A stretch of 64,000 bases of DNA from contig OW121740.1 of NCBI GenBank assembly GCA_933228675.1, forward strand, positions 32,338,632 through 32,402,631. The letters run 5' to 3'. The position numbers and the translations under genes were made by a program. This document shows positions 24,348-36,085 of the stretch, piece by piece. Under the pieces are notes generated by a model. That model did not search any database and was not told where the DNA came from. It saw only the letters and a list, made by a program, of their open reading frames with translations. Origin of the DNA: Stomorhina lunata. Its lineage: Eukaryota; Arthropoda; Insecta; Diptera; Rhiniidae. Positions within the stretch are counted from its first letter, which is position 1, and each line of letters starts with the position of its first letter.

Positions 24348-24674
24348 ACACAAGAAACAACACTTTTTTAGTTATTATTTATTTCTTTTTAATTTCAGAT
24401 TTTTCTCGTACATGGGATGGATGGAAGTTGCCCGCATATAACACGTGTACTTCCACAAGCCAAACAAAAATATTCTTTTATTAGAGAAAAAACAAAAATA
24501 ACAACAGATAACAAAAAAGTGTCTAATGACGTAAAACAGATTTCGCAAATTTTATCCTATCAAGTAGCTAAACAACAAATATTAGGCTGCCACACATTTT
24601 TATATAAAATAATTTAGGACTAAGTCATTTACAATATTTAAAACTAATTTTGGAAAGAAATTGAAAAAAAAAAA
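24348..24674. other. Spacer between two DINE-1-like elements
   Basis: AT-rich. A 66-codon plus-strand frame at 24417-24617 has no recognised motif and is not called. Confidence 0.45.
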
Positions 24675-25310
24675 ACAAGTAAGAAAAGCTATAGTCGGTC
24701 AAGCCCGACTATTTCATACCCTTCACTTCAAGGGCCAAATATGGACCAACAATTAAACAAGTTTTCCTTAAGTCTTAGAGACATACATACATATACTATG
24801 TGCTATTTTTTTAAATTTTGAGATTTATATCATTTCCGGCTAAGAGCCTCATATGGGAGCTAGGGTCAATTGTGGACCGATTATTACCAAATTTTGGTTA
24901 TTGGTTCATATTTATAAAATATTTATCTGTGCAAAGTTTTAGTAATCAAATGCATTTATTTTTAGAGTTATGAGCGTTTTTATGCTTTTATGAGTATATA
25001 AACGTGCTTTGAAAATGTGTCTTGTATGGAAGGTATGGTCAAATATGGGCCGATTCCTATAAAAATAGGTACACTGATTAAGATTATCATAGGCAATATT
25101 TGTGCTGAATATTATTAAAATTTAGCTAAATTTGTGACTGTGAAGGACCAAAAACTCTATTCCGAGAAGGCATCCCTGTGGGAGGTACCCAAAATTGTAA
25201 TCCGATTTTACCCAATAAGAAAAGGGATCGTTCTTGGAACAAAACATGAGCCTATGCCAAATTTCATCAATTCTTTTGTTCTTTTTTATTTTTGGGTAAA
25301 AATTGTTAAG
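24675..25310 (-). mobile_element. DINE-1-like element, subfamily A2, 3' part and body
   Basis: The 3' terminus AACAAGTAAGAAAAGCTATA GTCGGTCAAGCCCGACTATT is on the left. A body distinct from the main subfamily follows: CAACAATTAAACAAGTTTTCC, ATACATACATATACTATGTGC, GCTAGGGTCAATTGTGGACC, GTGTCTTGTATGGAAGGTATGG, TTCCGAGAAGGCATCCCTGTG. Sister copies are at 39.02-39.60 and 43.59-44.04 kb. It fades out near 25300, before the microsatellite seed and 5' end. Confidence 0.85.
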
Positions 25311-25828
25311 CTACTACCCTAATTCAAGCTATGGTACCCAAAAAGTAATGTTTGATAAGAGAAAGCTCAAGGATTTCATTACCATTTCAAGAATTTTCTG
25401 ACAAGTTTAGAATAAACAAATATTGAGATTTTGAAAAAAAATAATATTTAAAAAAGCAAAAATTTATATTTAAACAAAATTTCTCGTCAATTTTTTTCTT
25501 TCATTGTGTGTCCTTTTACACATATCAGCTTTAGGGGCTGTTCACAAATTACGTAACGCTATTTTCGTAGATTTTCACCTTCCCTCTCCTGTGTAACGCA
25601 CCTATACTACCACTTATTTTCCACTGTTAAAAATGCACCTCAATGAAAACAATACAAAGATACCTTCCAAACCCTTACCAAACTATTGCGATATTAAGTC
25701 ATTTCCAGTTATACTTGCTAAATAGTTATTTTAACAAGTGTAAAGCAAGTGTGATTTTCAAAAGTCTTGTTATTAAAACTGTATTTAAAACCTGTTTTAT
25801 AAATAAGCAAAAACTTTTATAAATAAAC
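25311..25828. other. Spacer, no gene seen
   Basis: AT-rich DNA. A slightly less AT-rich strip near 25530-25620 (GGGGCTGTTCACAAATTACG) resembles the start of many insect transposons, but I cannot extend the match. Confidence 0.4.
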
Positions 25829-27003
25829 AAAAATTTTCTATAGAAAAATTTTTGACAAAAATTATCTATAGATAGATAAAATTAAAATTTTAAAATTTAA
25901 AAAAAAAATTCTATAGAAAATTTTTTTATCAAAAACTTTGATAGAAAAATTTTCTATGAAAAAATTTTTGATAAAAAAATTTTCTATAGACAAATTTTTA
26001 ATAAAAAAATTTTTGAAAAAAAAATTTTTGATAAAAAAATATTCTATAGAAATATTTTTTGATAAAAAAATATTCTATAGAAAAATTTTTTGATAAAAAA
26101 AATTCTTTAGAAACATTTTTGATAAAAAAATTTCTATAAAAAATTTTTGATAAAAAATTTTCTATAGAAAAATTTTTGATAAACAAAAAATTTATCTAGA
26201 CAAATTTTAGAAAAAAAAAATTTCTATAAACAAATTTTTAATAAAAAATGTTTCTATAGAAAAATGTTTTATCATTTCTCGGGGAGCCGAAAGATGTGTT
26301 CAGCTGCTAGTGCATGTCAACCGACGAGTTTTTCCAAAAGATCGCGACGATGGACTGTATATTAGTCTTAAAATTTTCTGTAGATAACTTTTTGATAAAA
26401 AAATTTCTATAGAAATAATTTTGTTAAATAAATTTTCTATAGAAAAATTTTTTTTACAAAAATATTCTATAGAAAAATTTTTAATAATAGAAAAAATCTG
26501 TAGAAAAATTTTTGATAAACAAAAATTTCTATAGAAAAATTTTTAATAAAAAATTTTCTACAGAAAAATTTTTGAAAAAAAATTTTTAATAGAAAAATTT
26601 TTGATAAAAAAATGTTTTATAAAAAAAATTTTTGATAAAAAAATTTTCTATAGAAAACTTTTTGATAAAAAAATTTTCTATAGAAAGATTTTTGATAAAA
26701 AAGTTTTCTATAGAAAAATTTTTGATAAAAAAATTTTCTTTGGGAAAATTTTTGATAAAAAAATTTTCTTTAGGAAAATTTTCTATAGAAAAATTTTTGA
26801 TAAAAAAATTTTCTATAGAAAAATTTTTGATAAAAAAATTTTCTATAGAAAAATTTTTGATAAAAAAATTTTCTATAGAAAAATTTTTGATAAAAAAATT
26901 TTCTATAGAAAAATTTTTGATAAAAAAATTTTCTATAGAAAAATTTTTGATAAAAAAATTTTCTATAGAAAAATTTTTGATAAAAAAATTTTCTATAGAA
27001 AGT
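25829..27003 (+). repeat. Minisatellite array S4, 30-bp unit
   Basis: The unit is TTTTGATAAAAAAATTTTC followed by TATAGAAAAAT, the reverse orientation of S2. The left part is degenerate (25829-26600). The right part (26780-27000) is perfectly regular, consecutive 60-base rows being identical. The regular part reads open in two plus-strand frames (IFDKKIFYRK and FLIKKFSIEK decapeptides), an artefact of the period being a multiple of three. The array ends abruptly at 27003, immediately before a DINE-1 body. Confidence 0.95.
26275..26370. other. Balanced-composition insert inside minisatellite S4
   Basis: About 95 bases with ordinary GC content (CTCGGGGAGCCGAAAGATGT, CAACCGACGAGTTTTTCC, GATCGCGACGATGGACTG) interrupt the array. 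One plus-strand frame is open across the whole insert (about 33 codons, including LLVHVNRRVFPKDRDDG). The source is unknown; it may be a captured fragment of a gene or transposon. Confidence 0.6.
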
Positions 27004-27008
27004 TTGCC

Positions 27009-27704
27009 CTAATGTATGTAACGCATAGAAATATTTGTCTTAGACCCATCTTTTGGTATACCAATAGGCTTAGAATCACTTTCTGAGTCGATTTAGCGAT
27101 GTCCGTCCATCCGTCTGGCTGGCTGGACCCCCATGTAAACCTTGTAGTCGAACTACAGGTCGCAATTCTAAAGATAATTTGATAAAATTTGGCACAGATA
27201 ATTTTTTTGATAGTGGGACTATGGCTATTTAAATTCGTCAAAATCGGTCCATTATTTGTGGTACCTCCCATAGGTCCCACTTCCCGGAATTGATATATTG
27301 GCCACAAATATAAATATTTTTCATGAAATTGAAATCATATACGGCTTATGTAAACCTAAATCACTAATTTCGTTGAAATCGGTCCACATTTGACCATAGC
27401 TCCAATACAAACTCTTCTTTAAAAACGCACTAAATGAGACAAAAATCACTAAAACGCTTGTAAATCCAAAGATAACGAGAATTTCAAGCTTATTTTTTTA
27501 ACACATAATTTTTGTAAAAATTGTTATCAATTTTCGAGATAATCGGTCCACAGCTTAAATATTTAAATTTTGAGAAAAAGTTTGTATGATGGCAAAATTT
27601 AGCAAATATTTGTCTTAATACAGAAAAAGAACACCTTTGATCTTAGTGGTGAAGGGTATCGTATGGTCGGGCTTGACCGACTATAGCACTTTTTTACTTC
27701 TTTT
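27009..27704 (+). mobile_element. DINE-1-like element, lacking only its 5' tip
   Basis: It starts at CTAATGTATGTAACGCATAG, just inside the family's 5' terminus, which is replaced by minisatellite S4. Then follow GTCGATTTAGCGATGTCCGTCC, GGCTGGACCCCCATGTAAAC, GGTACCTCCCATAGGTCCCA and ACTAAAACGCTTGTAAATCC. The 3' end is GGTGAAGGGTATCGTATGGT CGGGCTTGACCGACTATAGC ACTTTTTTACTTC. Minus-strand frames at 26993-27307 and 27599-27781 are shadows. Confidence 0.88.
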
Positions 27705-28742
27705 AACAAATTCCGATCTGAAAATTTCTCAACTTTATATGACATCAGCCCAGCATAAGCCTTGACTGTAGCTTGTTTCATTATGCTTGATATTTTATAA
27801 ATTCTTAATACATGAATATAAAAACTTTTCTATAAGAGTATCATATACTTAATACCTACAAAGAAATTTTTTTTTTTTATTCCAAGATAAATGTACAAAT
27901 GTGTGTACATTTGAATGAAATTCTGTATTTAAGACCTACATATGCGTTGATAGCTCCTGGCATTGTCGAAGCGAAAGCAAAAAAAAAAAGTTCTACTGAA
28001 AAATATACAAAAAATGTGTATGGTTTCATTGTAAAAATATTTAAACTTTTCAGGGGTAAATATATACACATAGCGTCATAGGAAATGGAAATCTAGGTAA
28101 CAGCAAAATGTTATTACAAATGTTAAAGAAAGAATTTTGTTTGTGTTAGATTTTTCTGAATTATCCAGTTTATTTCTGAAAAAATATAATATTCCAAAGA
28201 TTTTTATCTTTAAGTTTTTGATTTCGTACTACACGTGTGTTATGTAGAGTAGGTGTTAAGTAAAGTAAAATTTTTTCACAATCTTCAATTCGAAAAAAAA
28301 AAACATATTTAAAAACTTCGGAGAAAGTCCATATTTATACATTCTTTATCAAAAGAAACAAAATATTTACATTTTACAAAAAAAGAATGCTAAAGTAAAA
28401 ATGGCAACTTTGTTAAAATATTCATGTCGCATTTTTCATTGTTCATAATTTCTTTCGTATTTATGAAGCCTTTTATTTGATTCAAACAAATAAACAGAAG
28501 ATTAAATATTACATGCAATTTAATTTTTTTTTTGTTTTGTATGCGGGACTCAAACAGGTGGAAAATCTTTTGAAAGCGAGTCTTGTCTTTACTTTATTGG
28601 TAAGAAAAAAGGCTTACTGAAGTTTGTGATGGATTATAAAACGTACGTACAAACAGACTTTTTACAACCTCTAGGCCAAGACTTTTATGTTGTTAATGAA
28701 CAAGGTAGTAGTCAGAAAAACTACAGGACAAAGAAATAATAG
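27705..28742. other. Spacer, no gene seen
   Basis: AT-rich. Frames at 27877-28071 and 27899-28081 overlap on opposite strands and show no motif. GTATTTAAGACCTACA is not enough to infer a promoter. Confidence 0.45.
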
Positions 28743-28744
28743 TA

Positions 28745-29594
28745 GAGGGTTATCCATTTCGTGGTTTTAAAAGTATAAAACTGAAATTCGACATCTGCAA
28801 ACTTAGTTGTTAAACCAATATTTTTTCTTTTCAGTTGAAAGCCTGACATTGACGAAAATGGATCGCTTAAGTATCACATAACGCATAAAAATTATAAAAA
28901 CATACTACAAAAATAGTGATTCTGCAACAGCCACATATCGTGCTTTAAGAGGAGATTATGGTTTACATAATCGTTCAACTACGCAAACTATTGGCAAAAT
29001 TGTGAAGAAATTTAAAGAGACTGGAGCGGTTACAAATATTATAAGGCCTGTGCATTATCGTTTCGCTCGTTCGACTGAATATATCGCTGCTGTAAGTGAA
29101 AGTGTTGCCAAAGGCCCGAAATGTTCATATAATAACCGACTTTTTTTTTTGCCTGCTATTGAAGAATACGACTTGGAGAATATGTGGTTTCACAAAGACG
29201 ATGCCACATGCTACATAACTCGGGCGAATATGGCTTTATTGCAAGAGACATTTCCTGGCCGCGTAATTTCGCTTCGTGGCGATATCAACTGACCACCACG
29301 ATCATTCCGATTTGACACCATTAGACTTGTTTTTGTGGGGCTACGGAAAGACCGAGTTTATGTAGATAAACCTTTAACTCTTGAGCTATTAAAAACCAGC
29401 ATTCGTCAAGTTATGGCTGAAATACCGCCCAATATGTGTCAAAAGTGGTCGAAAATTACCTCAAAAGAATCAGTGCTTATAACATTTCCCGTCAAACGTT
29501 CAAACTTTATAATAAAAATGAAATATCATGAAAAAAATATTTTATATGTATTTTATTTATGTTTACTTTTGAAACTGCAAAATGAATAACCCGA
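28745..29594 (+). mobile_element. Internally deleted mariner-type element, family 2 copy 1 (850 bp)
   Basis: The left terminus GGGTTATCCATTTCGTGGTTTT (from 28748) and the reverse complement of the right terminus, GGGTTATTCATTTTGCAGTTTC, form an imperfect inverted repeat continued by AAAAGTA. TA flanks both ends (28743-28744, 29595-29596). The transposase starts MDRLSIT at 28858 but has TAA as codon 8. The helix-turn-helix part (ALRGDYGLHNRSTTQTIGKIVKKF, ARSTEYIAAVSESVAKGP) is then joined near 29118 to AIEEYDLENMWFHKDDATC. The first catalytic Asp region is therefore deleted, and the second block is altered (QQDGAT to HKDDAT). The third block (TPLDLFLWGY equivalent) is frameshifted. A dead copy of a DD41D-like family. 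Confidence 0.9.
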
Positions 29595-30285
29595 TATTAC
29601 ATTCGAGTGTGCCGAATCCTATATACCCACCATCAAATTGTGTTAAATTAAGAAACATATATTACATATATACGAGGGTGCAGCTAATTCAAAATGTGGA
29701 TCAAATTCTAAAAAATTTGTTAAACTAGTTGGTATTGTTGGTAAAATGTTTGAATTTAATTCGGTTGTGGTAACTTTATAGTTCAAAATTTAAAATTTTC
29801 TAAGTGGTTTCCCTAGTATTTACTTTGCACAAAATTTGGTCTCAGAAGTGGTTTTTATATGAAAGCTATAGTCAAATATGGACCAAATCCTATAAAATTT
29901 GATATACTAACCAATAGTTGCATAAAACTTCTCTATACTGAATTAAATCATCATAGCTAATCACAATTGTATTTAATTTATCAGCACATATATGGTTCCC
30001 GGGGCGGGGTTATATGGGAGCTCTAATTACATTTGAACAGATTTCACCCATTTTCAGTACACAACTTCTATAATATATTGAAAATACTTTTGTAAAATTT
30101 CGTTTCTCTAGCTCTTGTAGTTAAGGAGCTATTGCGCTTTTCTCTAAAGGACAGACGGGCATAAACCCCTTTTTCTTTTTGTATTTTTGTGTTTCCTTAA
30201 GGTTTTTATATGGGAGCTTTGGTCAAATGTTGACCGATTGTAACAAAATTTGGCACACTGGCTGGTATGGAAATAAAACGTTCTT

Positions 30286-31070
<785 letters not shown>

Positions 31071-31930
31071 GTTTTATATGTAAGTGGTTTCCAGGAGTGG
31101 TTTTTATACGAAATCTATAGTCAAATATGAACCGATTCATATAAAATTTGATATACTGATCAATAGTTGCATAAAACTTTTCTGTTCTAAATTAAGTTTC
31201 CATATCTATTACAATTGAATTTCGTCCATTTTTAATACACAACTTTTTCAACATTTTGAAAACACTTTTGTAAGATTTTGTCCCTCGTGCTTAACTCGCT
31301 AAAGCGCTGTTATTTGACTGACAGAAACCCCTTTTTTTTGGTATTTTTTGTTTTTAAGTAAGTTTGTTTATATGGGAGCTATGTTCAAATGGTGACCGAT
31401 TGTAAAAGAAAAAATTGCGCACTGGCTGCAATTGACATATAACTTCCTTGTGCTAAATTTAGTAGCCATAGCTATTATGGTATATCATTTATTGGCATTT
31501 AAGTATATTTTAGGAAGAATTTAAGCTGTTTCTGTAAGGGTTCATATGGGAGCTATGGTTAAATGTGAACCAATTTTGATGAAATTATTTAGTTTTATGC
31601 TGCCTAGTGCATATGTTAAACTTCTCTATAAATAAGCGAATAGCCTAATCGAGGTTATATGGAAACTATGGTCAAATTTGAACTTATTTCGCCCAATTTC
31701 AATATCGACATTTTCCAAAAAATGAAGAATATTTTGTCTAAGTTTCGGTTTGTTTAGGCCCTATCATGCCCTTAACAGACAGAGGGTCATCGCTCAATCA
31801 TCTTAGAATTTCATAGGGCTTTAGAATACATATCTTTTTTGGTTTTTGAGCCAATATTAAAGAAATTACAAACGGAATAACAATTTAAATATATCCCCCA
31901 TTCTCTTTGATGGTGGGTATACAAATATAA

Positions 31931-32569
31931 ATATATGTATGTATATATAATATTATTTCGGTGTAAATATGTTTATTAATCTCCTGTAATTAATATGTAC
32001 ATACATTTTGCATTTAAAAAAAACATTTCAGCAATTGATTTATATCTTACCTGTTAATGTTTTTTCTAACAGAATTTACATAATTCAATTTATTTATTAT
32101 AAATTATTGTGATAAATTATAGATTCACTTTGATTAGTTCATGTATGCGAATTAATAAATGATATCAAAAATATAATGTAGCTTTATCGTGTTAAATATA
32201 ATTAAATAATATGAACTTTAAACAAATCACAAATTAAAATTTAACTTTTAATTTGGTTTTCAATTTCAGTAAAACTTCATAAACACACATATTTTAACTG
32301 TTTAAAAATAACAAGACATAACCGAAAAAAAACTTAATAATAATAAAAACATTTGTTTTAATATTTTTCGAGATAAATTTTGGTATTTTGCGTTCCTGTA
32401 CTTTTGGATAAGTTTTGTTTTTGGAGAGAGTAACTCCTATATTTCTTTCATTTGTCCATACTCATCCAGAAAGTAAAGAAACAGACCTATTATATAGGTT
32501 AAGTTAAAGTGGCAATCTGAAAAAAACCGAAACTCACTTAGATTACGATGGACTCTACTGAAATAACAT
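31931..32569. other. AT-rich spacer, no gene seen
   Basis: Very AT-rich, with no coding or structural signal beyond homopolymer runs. Confidence 0.45.
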
Positions 32570-34548
32570 ATTACTAACTTCGTCTGTTGAACCATCCCGA
32601 GCGCTTTAAAAAGCTCTTAAGTCGGCAGATATCAATACCAGCCACATCATCTAGATCGCTTAAAAAGTTGAACCCAAAATTAATCTCCTACTATGCGTTA
32701 GGGCAGGGCAAGTTATCAATTCAGTCTCCTCCTCGTCTCTTTAGCTTCTGCAAAGGTCATTAGTGGTAACCTTTAGCTTAATTTCATATCTTTCATTCAA
32801 ACAGTGTCCGCTTATAACGGACACCAGCAATGAGATCTCAGTTCTTGATAATGACAGCAATCTGTGGGAGTGTTAACTATCCATTGTCAAACGCCCACTT
32901 ATCATTTGCTAAAAAGTTAGATCTTTCTCGCAGTAGGAGCTTGCAAGTGGCTAGAGGCATGTCCACGGACTCCAGTTCAGCTGGAAACGATAAGGTAGTC
33001 CGTAGTCTTGCAAGCTCGTCTGTAATACTCTGTAATATTCCTGTGGCCTGGCACATATATGAGATTTATATAAATTGCTGGGCCATCTCGTTAAGAGATT
33101 TTCGGCAACTCAGGGCTGATCTTGAATTTAGGAAGACACAATCCAGAGATTTAATAGCAGCTTGGATGTCAGAGAATATAACAATACCCATTGTTGGGAG
33201 AGCATTATATCAGGTAGTTTTCGTGATATATTTAGGCCTAGAGCTTTGGAGTAGACCCCGAAACCTATTTGAATGTTAAGCTTTGAGCCGTCAGTATAGA
33301 AGTCTATATACTGCATTTTACCAGAGTTCTGCCGTTTCATGCATCTCTGTCTGGTATGAGGGTATGGTAATTCTTTTCGAATAATGGTTCGGCCAAAGTG
33401 TAATCAGTGATCCCCGGGATGGCAGGAATCATATTTCCCTAAGATACATGTCAATGAGTCTCTCCAATGTCTTCAGCAGAAACGATGACAGACTGATAGG
33501 CCTAAAGTATTTGGGTCCCGTGTGCAAGGATTTTCTAGCTTTGGGAATAAAGACCATCTTGGACTCCCTACACTTATTGGGGATATACTTTAGGTCTATA
33601 CACCCGATGTAGAGCTTTTTAAGCCATGGAATAAGCGTATCGGACACCACTTGCAGTTCACCCGGTGAGATCATATCCCGACCAGGAGATTTAAAAGGTT
33701 TGAAATAGCCCAAGCTATTTTAGGTTCGGTTACAATTTCCTTAGCAATATCCGATGGTTAACTTGGTGCGGAACTGTCCGCCTCATTTCGATGGTTGCCA
33801 GGAAAATTGATATCTAAGAGCAACTCTAGGGATTCCTTACTGGATGTCGTCCAATCCCCTCGCGCTTTCTTTAGATAACTCACCGTACAATAAGAGAAGG
33901 CCAAAATTTTCCCCAGCCTTGCGGCTTCGGAAGAATCTTCCACATTGCTACAGAATTCCATCAGGAATGTTCTTGGCCTTTATTAATACACTTTCATAAT
34001 GACTGAGTTTTCCTTTATTGTGCCTTAGTCTTGAAATGCTTATGTGCACTTCGTCCTATTAAAGAACTTTTTGCAGCATTTCCTGAGGTTAGTCTACTCC
34101 ATTGACCATCATTTCGGTCGTTGTTTACCCCTGCATTTGGCCTGGGGGCATGAAGCTTGCAGTGAGTAAGGCCTTTGCAAGCAGCTTTAACGACCACTCA
34201 ATATCACCAGTATTTCTGCAATTTATGTCAGATATTCCTTAAACGGTTCTGTTAAATTTCTCTCTGTATTTACTGCAGTCTGCTTTCCGAACATTAGGGG
34301 GGAAGATAGACTGTTGAATACAACTTACCATAGATAAACTGTAACTGATATAACGATGATCAAAAAAACTGTTATGTTCAAGAACTTTTCAATTGTCAAT
34401 TTTATCAGTTAATTTCTCAGAAAAAATAGTTACATCAAGTACTTTTTGCCTTACCCTGGTGGCCAACGTTGGTTAATTGCCCTTGTTGCAAATTGTTAGA
34501 TTAGTACTTATTACAAATTCAATAAGCCTATTATATACGAAGCTATAT
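32570..34548 (-). pseudogene. Degenerate non-LTR retrotransposon ORF2 (endonuclease - reverse transcriptase - RNase H)
   Basis: Read on the minus strand, the domains occur in order. Endonuclease C-terminus at about 34545-34300: CNKGN, KVLDVT, KVLEHNSFFDHRYI. Linker at 34270-33760: FCSNVEDSSEAARLGKILA. RT start at 33713-33430: FKPFKSPGRDMISPGELQ, CRESKMVFIPKARK, FRPISLSSFLLKTLERLID. The RT palm containing the catalytic DD is deleted at about 33430. Then come IPAIPGITDYTLAEPLFEKN and RNase H from 33325 (IDFYTDGSKLNIQIGFGVYS, SDIQAAIKSLDCVFLNS, ELESVDMPLATCKLLLREKS). Stops and frameshifts are many. The presence of RNase H points to an I/LOA-like rather than jockey-proper lineage. It is truncated on its 5' side by the DINE-1 at 34549. 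Confidence 0.9.
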
Positions 34549-35164
34549 TTATACCCTTCACCACCATAGGTGAAAAGAGTATTATAAGTTTGTGCCGATG
34601 TATGTAACTCATAGAAATATCTGTCTTATACCCATCTTTTAGTACACCAATAGGCTTAGAATCACTTTCTGAGTCGATTTAGTGATGTCAGTCAGTCCGT
34701 CCGACAATGTTATCAAAGTACAGGTCGCTATTCCAAATATAATTTGATAAAATTTGGCACAGATCATTTTTTTGATAGTGGCTATTAAAATTCGTTAAAA
34801 TCGGTCCATTATTTATGGTACCTCTCATATGTCCCATTTCCCGGAATGGCTATATTGACCACAAATATCAATATTATTAAAACGGATAATGCTTATGTAA
34901 ATTTAAATTACTGTACCAAATTTCGTTGAAATCGGTTCACATTTGACCATAGCTCCCATAGAAAATCTTCTGTCAAAACGCACTAAATGAGACAAAAATA
35001 ACTAAAACGCTCGTAAATGTGAAGATAATGAGAATTTTAAGGTTTATCAAAATTTTGGGACATCAAACATTTAATTAAAAGGTTTTACTATAGTGTATTG
35101 CACTAAGATCCCAATTCATTGTAATAAATAGTTTTTTGATAAACCCAAAAAATGTTGGTGGGAA

Positions 35165-35478
35165 AACCTTTCCTCGACGCGTTTCGATGGTTGGTTAGAC
35201 CCATGATAGGCACAAATAGAACATAGGAAACATCAATGTATTGGTGATTTTACAAATAAAGAGACTAAGGCAAAATAAATATTTGCTTGTTCTCTTTTGC
35301 ACATGTTTTGTTGTTGCAAATTGACTGTTGTCATACAAATGAGTATTTTTCGTATTTTAGTTTGTTTTTTCTTCTTGATTCGTGTTGTGTATATGAAAAT
35401 GACGATTGGTGCTCGGCCCGTAGGAGCTAATTTGCCTATCATGGGGTCAGACCATCTCATCAGGAGGATTATCCCTAA
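35165..35478 (-). ncRNA. Type I hammerhead ribozyme, split in stem II by a MITE
   Basis: Minus strand. Core CTGATGA at 35463-35457, then stem II strand GATGGT (35456-35451). The 244-bp MITE interrupts here. The motif resumes with AACCATC, GAAA, ACGCGT and the cleavage-site C at 35176. Stem I pairs TCCTC (35468-35464) with GAGGA (35175-35171), and an outer stem pairs GGGA with TCCC. All conserved core bases (CUGANGA, GAA, A15.1-U16.1, H17) are present. With the insertion it is almost certainly not a working ribozyme now. Removing the MITE and one 8-bp duplication would restore a stem II like that of the 42-kb copy. Confidence 0.8.
35201..35444. mobile_element. 244-bp MITE with 12-bp terminal inverted repeats, 8-bp target duplication
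   Basis: The ends are CCATGATAGGCA (35201-35212) and TGCCTATCATGG (35433-35444), a perfect 12-bp inverted repeat. The flanks GGTTAGAC (35193-35200) and GGTCAGAC (35445-35452) are an 8-bp duplication with one mismatch. Eight-base duplications are typical of hAT elements, though the terminus is not a textbook hAT end. Frames on both strands (35233-35502 and 35297-35509) run through it and the flank and are not genes. Confidence 0.8.
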
Positions 35479-36085
35479 CTCTAGACAGAGCGAAAACCAC
35501 ACTATATAGGTATGTTATATTGAGGAACAAAATAAATACGATTTATTATTGTGTCGAACAAATATAAACATAAAGCGAAGATTTTCATCCGAACAGAAAC
35601 ACACAAACATTTTTCAGTTTTATCATTACTTTATCTCCCACACTTTTGTTGTTGCTTTGTTGGCGACTAAGACAAAAGTGTTATAAAGGGGGTTCAAAGA
35701 AAGATTTAAATAAACAAACGTTTATTTTTATAATGTTGGGACATCAAACATTTAATTAAAAAGTTTTACTGTAGTATATTCCACTAAGATCCCAATTCAT
35801 TTGACAAAACCAAAAAATGTTGGTGGGGAAACCTTTTCTCGACGCGTTTCGATCGTTGGTTTATTTGTATTGCATACATAATTTTGGTAACCACTGTGAT
35901 TAATTTGCCAAATTTCGAGAAATTCGATCTACATTTGACCCTAGCTCAAACGGAATCAGCTTAAATATATAAGTTTTGAGAAAATGTTTGTATGATGATA
36001 AAATTTAGCAAATATTTGTCTTTACACAGGAAAAAGAAGACCTTTGGCCTTAGTGGTGAAGGACCGACTATAGCACTTTCTTAAT

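Larger units (their letters stand above)
35041..35864 (-). mobile_element. Retrozyme- or Penelope-like element with hammerhead ribozymes, nested in DINE-1
   Basis: Two direct repeats of about 130-150 bp (35049-35200 and 35732-35862) share GGGACATCAAACATTTAATTAAA, CACTAAGATCCCAATTCATT, CCAAAAAATGTTGGTGGG and CTCGACGCGTTTCGAT. On the minus strand each carries the 3' half of a hammerhead ribozyme. The 5' half is present once (35451-35478). Distance between equivalent ribozyme sites is about 665 bp, or about 413 bp after removing the nested MITE and one target copy. No RT or endonuclease frame exists. A short ribozyme-delimited tandem repeat fits non-autonomous retrozymes or Penelope-element derivatives; both are known hosts of type I hammerheads. 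Confidence 0.75.
34549..36085 (+). mobile_element. DINE-1-like element split by a ribozyme-bearing insertion
   Basis: The 5' part (34549-35047) has TATACCCTTCACCACCATAGG TG, GTGCCGATGTATGTAACTC, GAGTCGATTTAGTGATGTCAG and the usual internal landmarks up to GAGAATTTTAAGGTTTAT. The consensus then resumes at 35865 (TTTGTATTGCATACATAATTTTGG) and runs to GGTGAAGGACCGACTATAGCACTTTC, where part of the 3' hairpin arm has been lost. GGTTTAT occurs at both junctions (35041-35047 and 35858-35864), a plausible target duplication of the insertion. Confidence 0.88.

Noticed and set aside
26601..27086. 161- and 126-codon frames with decapeptide repeats (IFDKKIFYRK), and the 137-codon frame at 11882-12295
   Set aside because: Direct translation of a 30-bp minisatellite whose period is a multiple of three. 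Where the unit is 31 or 32 bp the frames vanish, and the array grows without regard to frame.
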